Assembly (NCBI GenBank): GCA_964612295.1
Contig: CAZTDY010000100.1
Location: 1 to 13,221 of the forward strand
DNA: 13,221 bases
Reading direction: 5' to 3'
Source of the DNA: CAYQJL01 sp964612295
GTDB lineage: Bacteria > Eisenbacteria > RBG-16-71-46 > CAIMUX01 > WJJG01
Of the stretch, positions 6,924-13,221 are shown in pieces. A program made the translations under genes and the position numbers. The notes under the pieces were generated by a model. The model searched no databases. It saw only the letters and a program-made list of their open reading frames with translations, and was not told the DNA's origin. Position 1 is the stretch's first letter. Every line of letters begins with the position of its first letter.

Positions 6924-9482
6924 GTGATTGAGCGGGAAGGGAAGCCCGGTCCGGTGAGTCTCCTGTGCGTGGCCTTGATTTCGGCAGTCCTGCTGGGCGC
7001 GGCGGCACCCGGTGGCGCGGAGCCGACCGATCTCGTCACCATCCCTGAGAAAGTCGTCTTGCGCGACTGGCTGGTGCTCCCTCCTGTTGGTGAGACCGGG
7101 CGCACTCCGTTTCAGGCCAATCCCATCCCCCAGGCAGTCGTCGAGGGAACCTGGTCGCCCCCGGTTGAAGGTGCACCGGTAGATCTCGGACCGGGCAAAC
7201 AGGCGGTCTGGGTCTCACTGCAGGCACCTGCCGACGCGCCCCTGGGCAGCGACCTCCTTCGCGGCGGCTGGGCCTATACGCGCTTTGATTCCGATGCTCG
7301 GCAACGCGTGCTTCTGCATGCCCGGGGCCATTCAATCGCCTATGTCAATGGCGTCCCACGGGTGACCAACGTATATCGAACACCCTACGTCAAGATCCCC
7401 GTGCTGCTGAAAGAAGGGGCCAACCACTTCCTCTTCCGCTGTGTGCGCTACGGGACGATCGAGGCCCGGCTTGAGCCGGTCACGCACGACGTCATGATCA
7501 ACCCCGGTGACTACACCATACCCGAGGCGGTTCGAGGCGATGTTCAGCCCTTCGATGCCGGCGTCGTGGTCATCAATACGACGACCTCGGCCCTGGACCT
7601 GGCGGCCGCGCAGGGATCGGAAGACGGGACGACCCTTGCTCTCCCGAGCCGGTGGATGCCCCCCCTTTCGATCGCAAAAGTCCCGGTTCGTCTGCCCGCG
7701 CAACCGGCGGTCGCCGATACGCTCACCTATGAGATCCGGGGCGAGCGAATCTCTCCGGCGACCCTTCGGGTTGCAGTGGTCGAGCCGGGAGAGTATCGCA
7801 ACGTGACCTTCCGTTCGAAGGTCGAGGGGTCCGTTCAGTACTACGGCTTCAGGCCGCCGCGGCCGCCGCTGGACGACGGCCCCCCTGCCCTAATGCTGCA
7901 CCTCCACGGAGCCGGGGATGAGGCATTTCACTACCGGGAGAAGTACTACGCGAAGACCTGGTGCGCGATCGCGAGTGCCACCAACCGCCGTCCGTTCGGG
8001 TTCAGCTGGGAAGATTGGGGCCGCGTCGACGCAATCGAGGTCCTGGACCACACACTGGCGCTTTCCGAGGCGGATCCGCGGCGCGTCTATCTGGGTGGCC
8101 ACTCGATGGGAGGGCATGGCGTGTGGATCAACGGCGCGATCTTCCCCGATCGTTTCGCCGCGATCGGCCCGGGCGCCGGGTGGCAGGACTACTGGACCTA
8201 CACCGGGGCCGCCTATTTCGACTCTCCGCAGAACCCCGTGCAAGAGATGCTGAACCTGTGCACCAACACGAGTCGTCCCGCGCTTCTCGCAGACAACTAC
8301 AAGCAGATGGGAGTCTTGATCATCCATGGAGACGCCGACCAGGTCGTTTCCATCGATGAAGCCTATGCCATGCGCGACCTGCTCGATCAACATGGACATG
8401 ACGACTTGACGATGTCGATCGAGCCGGGGGGCGGACACGTCTACGACATGACCCCCGAGGTGGGCTACAGCTGTTTCGACCACCTGGAACTGTTCGAGTT
8501 CTTCCAGCGCCACTCTCTGCCGGCGGCCCCCCAGCGGATCGACTTCACCACGGTGCTCCCGAGCATCAATGACCGCTGTCACTGGGCGCGCGTCGAGCAA
8601 CAGGTGCGTCCGTTCGAACCCAGCCGCGTTCAGCTGCAGCTTGATCCGGGGCGCCGGACCCTCTTCGGCAGCCTGGAGAACGTCGCGCGCTTCAGCGTCG
8701 ATCCATCCGCGCTGATCACACCCGGGAAGCTGACGTACCTGTTCGGCCGGGGCGGCGACCCGGCCGACCATCTCACCCCGGACGGGCCCGTTCCCGCGGA
8801 CGCGGCCACCGGGGAGGATTCTCTGGAATGGACCGGGGAGCCGTTGCACTTCCATCTCGGACCCGACGGCTGGCAGCGGGGCCCGGGACTGGACCTCGCC
8901 CGGAAGGGGCCTCATCGGGGCGGTTCGATGAAGACGGTGCTGCTAGCGAACGATCCCATCCTGGTGGTGGGTACGGGGGGGACGGCCGAGGAGAATCAAT
9001 GGGCGCTTCACAAAGCCCGCTACGACAACGAGACGATGTGGTATCGGGGCAACAGCAGTTTCACGATTGTGCTGGATACAGACTTCGATCCCAAACAGGA
9101 ACCGGATCGGAATGTCCTCCTTTACGGGAACGCCGACACCAACCGCGCCTGGGATGCCCTGCTGCCCGACTCCCCGGTCTCGATACGATCGGGTGAGGCG
9201 CGGGTGGGCGACAGGGTCTATGCCGGCCCGGATCTGGCCGCGGCGGCGATCCGACCCCGACCGGGCTCGTCCACCGCCAGCGTGGCCTTCCTCGGGGGCA
9301 CGGGCATTGTGGGGATGCGCGCCGTTGACGATCTGTCGATCCTCTACGCACGGGTATTTCGTCCCGACTTCGCGGTCTTCTCCGCGGACTGCTGGACGGT
9401 GGCCGAAGAAGCGGTTCGGGCCGTCGGCTTCTTCGGCAATGACTGGCATCTTTGGGAGGAGACCACCGCGTATTCCGACTGA
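6924..9482 (+). CDS. Exported prolyl-oligopeptidase-like serine hydrolase
   Basis: The 852-residue product starts at a GTG with GGGAGG (6914-6919) just upstream; no better ATG exists. Residues ~11-33 are a signal peptide core ending GAAAPGGAE. Residues ~85-190 resemble a jelly-roll, galactose-binding-like domain (HSIAYVNGVPRVTNVY, KEGANHFLFRC). The central domain (~290-530) is an alpha/beta hydrolase of peptidase family S9 type. The nucleophile elbow GGHSMGGHG puts Ser394 in place, HGDADQVV gives Asp472 and GGGHVYD gives His505, so the catalytic triad looks complete and correctly ordered. About 330 further residues of mostly beta character follow, without a recognisable sorting domain. It may cleave peptides or act as an esterase outside the cytoplasm; the substrate cannot be read from sequence. 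It follows the FG-GAP gene by 23 nt. The next gene converges on it across 109 nt containing only weak inverted repeats (GACCGG 9481 / CCGGTC 9530). Confidence 0.88.
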   Translation: MIEREGKPGPVSLLCVALISAVLLGAAAPGGAEPTDLVTIPEKVVLRDWLVLPPVGETGRTPFQANPIPQAVVEGTWSPPVEGAPVDLGPGKQAVWVSLQAPADAPLGSDLLRGGWAYTRFDSDARQRVLLHARGHSIAYVNGVPRVTNVYRTPYVKIPVLLKEGANHFLFRCVRYGTIEARLEPVTHDVMINPGDYTIPEAVRGDVQPFDAGVVVINTTTSALDLAAAQGSEDGTTLALPSRWMPPLSIAKVPVRLPAQPAVADTLTYEIRGERISPATLRVAVVEPGEYRNVTFRSKVEGSVQYYGFRPPRPPLDDGPPALMLHLHGAGDEAFHYREKYYAKTWCAIASATNRRPFGFSWEDWGRVDAIEVLDHTLALSEADPRRVYLGGHSMGGHGVWINGAIFPDRFAAIGPGAGWQDYWTYTGAAYFDSPQNPVQEMLNLCTNTSRPALLADNYKQMGVLIIHGDADQVVSIDEAYAMRDLLDQHGHDDLTMSIEPGGGHVYDMTPEVGYSCFDHLELFEFFQRHSLPAAPQRIDFTTVLPSINDRCHWARVEQQVRPFEPSRVQLQLDPGRRTLFGSLENVARFSVDPSALITPGKLTYLFGRGGDPADHLTPDGPVPADAATGEDSLEWTGEPLHFHLGPDGWQRGPGLDLARKGPHRGGSMKTVLLANDPILVVGTGGTAEENQWALHKARYDNETMWYRGNSSFTIVLDTDFDPKQEPDRNVLLYGNADTNRAWDALLPDSPVSIRSGEARVGDRVYAGPDLAAAAIRPRPGSSTASVAFLGGTGIVGMRAVDDLSILYARVFRPDFAVFSADCWTVAEEAVRAVGFFGNDWHLWEETTAYSD

Positions 9483-9591
9483 CCGGCACCGCGATACCCC
9501 GAGGGGACATCCCCAAATCAGAGGACCTACCGGTCGTCTTGTACTGCAGCCCGCTCTCGGTCGTTCCTAGTCTCGCGACAGCACGGTTCCC

Positions 9592-10629
9592 CTACTCTCT
9601 CTGCGACTTGGCCAGGTTCTTCACCTGGGCAGGTGACAGCGGCGTGCCATACTCGACGTACTGTACAACCTCGGGGTCATCGCCCTCGACCGGCTCCCAG
9701 GCACCGTCCTTCTTGTTGAGATAGACCCACTCGAGCTGCCCATCGACCACCGGCACCACGCCTTTCCAGTTGATCGGCACCCCGTCCTCAAAACGCATCA
9801 TTGGAACACGGTCGCCAGCCGCGATCAGCTGCACCGCCGCGTTGTCGTGGCATTCCTCGCACGTGCGCCCCTTCGGCTGGATCGCATGGGTGAAATACGG
9901 CCCATAGCACACGAACTTGTGGTCTTGATAGGTGATCGTCATGGCAGTCGCGGATGTGATCTGCTCTTCATGGTTGATCAGCAACAGCCAGTCCTGCATC
10001 GGAAAGAAAGCGCCCTTGCGGCTGCCTGTTTCGAGAAAGGTGTCCATGTGGCAGTTCATGCAGGCGGTGGTGGCCGAAACGTGGCATGCCGCGCAATTGA
10101 GTTTGCCCTGATGAACAGCATGTGGGCGAATGTCATCACTTGAGTCTTCGTGGCATTCCTCACAGCTGGCCTTCACGGCGCCCTCCACACGCATCGAGCG
10201 ATAGGCGGTCCCGTCTCCGTGGACGTCAAGCGAGTGGTGGCAATCAACGCACGAGCGCCCGTGAACATCGACCGTACCCGTGGCCTCGCACATTCGGTAG
10301 GTGAGCGCCTCCCTTCCATGGCATGTCAGACAGGTTTTGGGATCCTTGGCCTTCGCAACGGACAAAGAGCATTCTCCTGTAACTGGATCCTCTACGAGAT
10401 GGCACTGATCGCAGCTCTGCACATGGCACTTCGAGCAATCGAGATCTGCGTAGGGAATGCCCGTAATCTGCATGAGTCCCCCCTCCTCTTCGTACCAGTA
10501 GCGCATACCCTCGCCCGTCGCATGTAGGCTTTTCGAAAAGCACTCGTCATTGTCCCCGGCACCCGCGAATCCCGAGAATGCTGTAAGCAGGGATAGCGCG
10601 AGACCGCATACGATAATCCTCCTCATCAT
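9592..10629 (-). CDS. Exported octaheme c-type cytochrome
   Basis: The 345-residue protein has a signal peptide (1-24, ending FSGFAGA) and eight CxxCH heme sites: Cys65, 73, 100, 127, 156, 179, 190 and 257 start CSKCH, CDQCH, CLTCH, CVDCH, CEECH, CAACH, CMNCH and CEECH. There is no CxxCK variant, so it is not obviously a tetrathionate-reductase or nitrite-reductase type octaheme enzyme. The N-terminal stretch SLHATGEGMRYWYEEEGG...TGIPYADLDC before heme 1 looks like a conserved family-specific region. The ~85 residues after the last heme are heme-free. It should be matured in the periplasm and carry electrons. The ATG at 10629 (second ATG at 10626) is preceded by GGAGG and GGGAG. It lies 30 nt after the thioesterase gene and is the last gene of the minus-strand cluster. 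Specific electron donor or acceptor unknown. Confidence 0.92.
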   Translation of the reverse strand: MMRRIIVCGLALSLLTAFSGFAGAGDNDECFSKSLHATGEGMRYWYEEEGGLMQITGIPYADLDCSKCHVQSCDQCHLVEDPVTGECSLSVAKAKDPKTCLTCHGREALTYRMCEATGTVDVHGRSCVDCHHSLDVHGDGTAYRSMRVEGAVKASCEECHEDSSDDIRPHAVHQGKLNCAACHVSATTACMNCHMDTFLETGSRKGAFFPMQDWLLLINHEEQITSATAMTITYQDHKFVCYGPYFTHAIQPKGRTCEECHDNAAVQLIAAGDRVPMMRFEDGVPINWKGVVPVVDGQLEWVYLNKKDGAWEPVEGDDPEVVQYVEYGTPLSPAQVKNLAKSQRE

Positions 10630-10659
10630 ATCTCCCTTCCTCCTGCTGTTCCGCCACTC

Positions 10660-11118
10660 CTATCGCTCCATGAACTTTGCGGAGGCGCCGGCCATGGTGT
10701 GTCCCTTCTGAAGAATCCGCGCTTCCATGAAATGCAAAGGAGGGCGCGACCGTCTGACCCACGCCCGAACCAAGACCGCATCGCTCGTGGACATCGGATG
10801 TCGATACCGGACCTTGAGTTCCCCAGTGACCGCTGCACATCCGTGTTTGAACAGGCAATTTGTCATCGCGGCATCCAGCCAGAGGCCAATGATGCCGCCG
10901 TGCAGCTCCTGGGGATATCCTTCCAGACCTTCACTGCACTGCACGACACTCTCGACACTTCCATCCCCCCGATGATGGAACTTCAGACGGAGCCCCTGTC
11001 TGTTGTTTGGATCACAGGCGAAACAACGAGGATGAGGGTGGGGCAACGCGACACCCCTCGGGTGAGGTCTCGTAAGCCCCTCCCGGTCGGCATCGGCGGT
11101 GATCGCCTTGCGCTTCAC
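10660..11118 (-). CDS. Hotdog-fold (PaaI-like) thioesterase
   Basis: The 152-residue product contains the 4HBT/PaaI pattern: an N-terminal HPRCFACDPNNRQGLRL segment, then ELHGGIIGLWLDAAMTNC, where the His-Gly-Gly and acidic Asp on the central hotdog helix are the usual catalytic region. TGELKVRYRHPM and a C-terminal ARILQKG...GASAKFMER strand complete the fold. Such enzymes hydrolyse acyl-CoA or related thioesters; the substrate is unknown. The start is uncertain. The GTG at 11118 lies 10 nt after the upstream stop, and high third-position GC continues through this region. A TTG at 11046 with GAGGGG 7 nt upstream would give 128 residues beginning just before the CFAC motif. The open frame up to 11274 overlaps the upstream gene and is not used. 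It sits between a NifX-like gene and the octaheme cytochrome, an unexpected partner. Confidence 0.82.
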   Translation of the reverse strand: MKRKAITADADREGLTRPHPRGVALPHPHPRCFACDPNNRQGLRLKFHHRGDGSVESVVQCSEGLEGYPQELHGGIIGLWLDAAMTNCLFKHGCAAVTGELKVRYRHPMSTSDAVLVRAWVRRSRPPLHFMEARILQKGHTMAGASAKFMER

Positions 11119-11128
11119 CTCACCCGGC

Positions 11129-11467
11129 CTAGTGATCACAGACGTTGGCTCCGCTTTCCAGTTGCCCCGCAAGATAGCTGGCCACGACCTTGTGAGGCTC
11201 GAGGCTCGGCGCACCGACGATGACCTTGATCCCATGCTGGGCGAAGAGCTGCAGAGCGCGTGATCCCATTCCACCGGCGATCACCAGATTCACCCCTTTC
11301 TCCGTCAGCCATTGCGGAAGGAGGCCGGGCTGGTGAGGGGGCGCATCCTGAATATCCTCGCTCGCAATCGTTTTCTTCTCCTGGTCCACGTCGAGGAGCG
11401 CGAAATCCTCGCAGTGTCCAAAGTGTGCCGCCAGGCGGCCCGAGGCCACTGGTACTGCTATGCGCAT
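11129..11467 (-). CDS. NifX/NafY-type dinitrogenase FeMo-cofactor-binding-like protein
   Basis: The 112-residue protein is a single domain of the dinitrogenase iron-molybdenum cofactor family. It shows MRIAVPVASGRLAAHFGHC at the start, the central VIAGGMGSRALQLF and GIKVIVGA segments, and the typical end GQLESGANVCDH with Cys and His. Stand-alone members bind or carry metal clusters, but many occur in organisms without nitrogenase. No nif gene is visible here, so nitrogen fixation is not implied. The ATG at 11467 was chosen over a frame start at 11494 because it gives the family N-terminus and has AGGA 8 nt upstream. It overlaps the end of the upstream ATPase frame by 10 nt, consistent with translational coupling. 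It is commonly found beside ferredoxin-ATPase pairs like the two upstream. Confidence 0.9.
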   Translation of the reverse strand: MRIAVPVASGRLAAHFGHCEDFALLDVDQEKKTIASEDIQDAPPHQPGLLPQWLTEKGVNLVIAGGMGSRALQLFAQHGIKVIVGAPSLEPHKVVASYLAGQLESGANVCDH

Positions 11468-11709
11468 ATCACATGTCCTTTCAGTTCTTCCCACACCTTC
11501 CGGAGATCCGCCGCAACAGGTCCGGACGTGTGTTCAACCACTGATTTCCTGGCGATCATGGCCTTGACCACTTCCTCCGAGTGCCTGATTCGCCCCAGCA
11601 CGGGGATGCCCCTTTCACTGCACATCCTCTCGATGGCCCCAGCGATGTCAGGATTGATGTCATACTCGTTGATGCACACCCCGGTCCGCACCTTCAGGAG
11701 GTGGGCCAA
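11458..11709 (-). pseudogene. C-terminal piece of the second ferredoxin-ATPase, split by a frameshift
   Basis: This frame encodes the expected C-terminus of the ATPase that starts at 12347: VSDLAHLLKVRTGVCINEYDINPDIA..., then SERGIPVLGRIRHSEEVVKAM. This matches the 'V-x-N-K/E-Y-D-I-N' base-recognition segment and the final helices of MinD/Mrp-like ATPases. Its apparent start is a TTG inside a conserved helix, so it is not an independent gene. Reading through the break would give a full product of about 296 residues over 11458-12347. Its stop at 11458-11460 overlaps the NifX-like start. Confidence 0.8.
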
Positions 11710-12347
11710 ATCGGAAACGCGAGCAGGTCATGCAACCCTGACAAAGTCGGCTCCGTCACGAGGAGAGCAAAGGACACCCCGGTCAAGGAGGCGATGACCG
11801 GACACCCGATCCCCGGGGGGCCGTCCACGATGAGTAGCTCGTGGTTGTTCTGTTGGAGGATTGTCCTGGCCTTCTCCCGCACGCGGGTGACGAGTTTGCC
11901 GGAATTCTCCTCGGCGACATTCAGCCTGGCGTGGACCATGGGGCCATATCGCGTCTCAGAGACATACAACTCCCCGCAACGGCATTCGGGGAAGTCAACG
12001 GCCTCAGCGGGACACACGTGCAGGCAGACACCGCACCCTTCACATGAAACGGGGTCAATCTCGCAATAGGTTCCACCGTTGCTCGCATGCTTCACCTGAA
12101 TCGCCCCAAAGCGGCAGTGTGCATTGCAGGCTGCACATCCCGTGCACGCCTCCCGTTCGATGACGGCTTTGTGACCGGACACGAACTCCTCGGTGTGTCG
12201 AACATCAGGTTCAAGCAACAGGTGGAGATCAGCCGCGTCCACATCGCAATCTGCCAAGACGGCTTGCTGTGCGAGCGCTGCCAGCGTCGCAACCACGGTG
12301 GTCTTCCCGGTTCCTCCCTTGCCGCTGACAACAACAAGCTCGGTCAC
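11694..12347 (-). CDS. MinD/Mrp-type P-loop ATPase with inserted 2x[4Fe-4S] ferredoxin domain, second copy (frameshifted)
   Basis: The 217-residue frame begins at a GTG (12347) with GGAGG 7 nt upstream. Its start overlaps the preceding gene's stop as GTGA. The deviant Walker A motif SGKGGTGKTT is at 8-17 and the switch region DCDVDAADLHLLL at 33-45. An inserted bacterial ferredoxin domain follows with CTGCAACNAHC (Cys68, 71, 74, 78) and CEGCGVCLHVCP (Cys102, 105, 108, 112), enough for two [4Fe-4S] clusters. DGPPGIGCPVIAS is the Walker B/switch II segment. After TEPTLSGLHDL the frame derails into LAFPIWPTS and stops, while the missing C-terminus continues in another frame from about 11718. The family (MinD superfamily P-loop ATPase with inserted ferredoxin domain) is probably involved in iron-sulfur or metallocofactor handling, but exact roles are not established. 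Whether the broken gene is inactive, recoded or a sequence error is open. Confidence 0.85.
   Translation of the reverse strand: MTELVVVSGKGGTGKTTVVATLAALAQQAVLADCDVDAADLHLLLEPDVRHTEEFVSGHKAVIEREACTGCAACNAHCRFGAIQVKHASNGGTYCEIDPVSCEGCGVCLHVCPAEAVDFPECRCGELYVSETRYGPMVHARLNVAEENSGKLVTRVREKARTILQQNNHELLIVDGPPGIGCPVIASLTGVSFALLVTEPTLSGLHDLLAFPIWPTS
11718..11723 (-). other. Frameshift site in the second ferredoxin-ATPase
   Basis: Read on the minus strand, codons GAC CTG CTC are in the first frame and GTT TCC GAT TTG GCC in the second; the two bases GC between them leave one base short. Adding one base, for example CTC CGC GTT, restores DLLRVSDLAHLL, which fits the family pattern DLxRVxDLA exactly in length. 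The simplest reading is a one-base deletion, possibly in a short C run. Confidence 0.8.
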
Positions 12348-13219
12348 GAGATCGCCTCCGCGGTGAGAGTGGCTGCCAGTTGAGCAAAACGAGCCCGGTA
12401 CTCGGGGAGCGCCTGGACCAGGGGCTCGCCCTTCGAGTAGGCCACCGCGATCCGTCGATCGTAGGGAATCGACATGAGAATCGGGATTCCCTCACGCTTG
12501 CAGTAGATCTCGACCTCGCGGTCCCCGATGCCGTCCCGGTTGATCACCACCCCGAAGGGCTCCGCGAGGAGCCGCAGCACCTCGACGGCGAGCTTCAGGT
12601 CGTGCAAACCGAATGGCGTGGGTTCTGTGACCAGCAGGGCGAAGTCCGCATGATTGGCGGCCTCGACCATGGGGCAGGCCGTTCCCGGAGGGGAATCCAA
12701 GATCACAATCGCCTCGTCGTGGGCGGAGGCCTTGAGGGACCTGATGACAGGCGGGGACATGGCCTCGCCCACGTTGAGGCGTCCTTGCAAGAACTCGATT
12801 GATCCGCTCCGGCCTTGCTCCACCACACCCACCGACCGGGTCTCTTCATGGAGAGCGCCGGCTGGGCATACAAGGAGGCACCCGCCGCAGCCGTGACAGA
12901 GCTCAGGGAAGACGGTCGCGCTGCCGCCGAGGGATACGATTGCGTTGTGCTGACAGAAGTCTCCGCACAAGCCGCAGCCGGTGCACGCCTCTTCGTCGAC
13001 CACCGGGAATGGAACGCCGACCTCTGTCGTCCGCGTGATCTGCGGGGAGAGGAAGAGGTGACAGTCCGGCTCTTCGACATCGCAGTCGAGGAGCTGCACC
13101 TCTCCATCGATTGTCAGGGCAAGGTTGACCGCCACAGTGGTCTTTCCTGTGCCACCCTTCCCACTTGCGACTAAATCGCGTTGCGTGATTCTGCAAAGCC
13201 GAACGCGTGGCGATGGTCT
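12344..13219 (-). CDS. MinD/Mrp-type P-loop ATPase with inserted 2x[4Fe-4S] ferredoxin domain, first copy (5' end unresolved)
   Basis: About 291 residues are visible and the frame stays open to the right edge. The deviant Walker A motif SGKGGTGKTT lies at 13136-13165 and DCDVEEPDCHLFL follows. Ferredoxin clusters come next: CTGCGLCGDFC (around 12955-12987) and CHGCGGCLLVCP (around 12867-12900). DSPPGTACPMVEA (about 12671-12700) and TEPTPFGLHDL match the second copy. VVINRDGIGD, IPILMSIPYDRRIA and the C-terminal helices are intact, so this copy is complete apart from its start. A GTG at 13135 would remove Walker A and is rejected. Upstream of Walker A the frame reads ...LCRITQRDLVA with no ATG, GTG or TTG before the edge. 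The gene may therefore start beyond the window, use a non-standard start (ATC at 13187-13189), or contain a further frameshift, as a TTG at 13196 in another frame suggests. It overlaps the second copy by GTGA. Confidence 0.86.
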   Translation of the reverse strand, partial: RPSPRVRLCRITQRDLVASGKGGTGKTTVAVNLALTIDGEVQLLDCDVEEPDCHLFLSPQITRTTEVGVPFPVVDEEACTGCGLCGDFCQHNAIVSLGGSATVFPELCHGCGGCLLVCPAGALHEETRSVGVVEQGRSGSIEFLQGRLNVGEAMSPPVIRSLKASAHDEAIVILDSPPGTACPMVEAANHADFALLVTEPTPFGLHDLKLAVEVLRLLAEPFGVVINRDGIGDREVEIYCKREGIPILMSIPYDRRIAVAYSKGEPLVQALPEYRARFAQLAATLTAEAIS

Positions 13220-13221
13220 CA

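Noticed and set aside
7890..8915. 341-codon minus-strand frame opposite the hydrolase
   Set aside because: The plus strand here encodes the full catalytic triad, and the reverse frame has no recognisable features.
9481..9535. Terminator between the hydrolase and octaheme cytochrome genes
   Set aside because: Only a distant 6-bp repeat (GACCGG/CCGGTC) and a 4-bp GGGG/CCCC stem were found, with no U-tract; too weak to call.
11129..11131. Nitrogen-fixation locus suggested by the NifX-like gene
   Set aside because: No nifHDK, nifB or nifE/N gene is present, and this small family is widespread in non-fixing bacteria.
11458..11709. Independent small 83-residue gene
   Set aside because: It begins at a TTG inside a conserved helix and is exactly the missing C-terminus of the upstream ATPase.
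11312..11797. Plus-strand frames across the NifX-like and ATPase genes
   Set aside because: They are antisense to conserved protein-coding sequence and Arg/Pro/Ser-rich.

Overview
The window is GC-rich and gene-dense and looks like a chromosomal fragment from an uncultured, Gram-negative, respiring bacterium. Two secreted proteins end in Ig-like / type IX-style C-terminal sorting domains (one with a YPNP start), there are two multiheme c-type cytochromes, a transmembrane Ser/Thr kinase with periplasmic TPRs, and an FG-GAP/UnbV protein. That mix is typical of FCB-related candidate phyla such as Eisenbacteria, Krumholzibacteriota or Latescibacteria. The phylum is inferred from protein style, not proven. 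No tRNA, rRNA, CRISPR array, insertion sequence or phage gene was seen.

Left part (1-4821). A kinase gene cut by the left edge is followed after 12 nt by a MscS-type mechanosensitive channel fused to a C-terminal FHA (phosphothreonine-binding) domain. The pair reads as a two-gene unit in which a kinase could control an ion channel; this is the most interesting arrangement in the window. After a 170-nt AT-richer gap with a perfect TATAAT box comes a secreted diheme cytochrome with a sorting domain. It converges on a small outer-membrane-type protein gene, and a strong hairpin lies between their stops. A 382-nt divergent intergenic region leads to a small FmdB-type zinc-ribbon gene.

Middle part (4984-9482). 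Two plus-strand genes 23 nt apart encode large exported proteins: an FG-GAP/VCBS calcium-binding-repeat protein with an ASPIC/UnbV domain and a sorting domain, and a prolyl-oligopeptidase-like serine hydrolase with an intact Ser/Asp/His triad.

Right part (9592-13219, minus strand). Transcription runs from the right edge leftward through a tight cluster: two tandem MinD/Mrp-type P-loop ATPases, each with an inserted two-cluster [4Fe-4S] ferredoxin domain (overlapping by GTGA), a NifX/NafY-type FeMo-cofactor-binding-like protein (overlapping by 10 nt), a hotdog thioesterase and an exported octaheme cytochrome c. The second ATPase is broken by a one-base frameshift near 11718-11723. The first runs off the window without a visible conventional start codon. 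The ATPase pair plus NifX-like protein is a recurrent gene group in anaerobes whose role is poorly defined. Its linkage to an octaheme cytochrome suggests a redox or metal-centre maturation job, which is inference.
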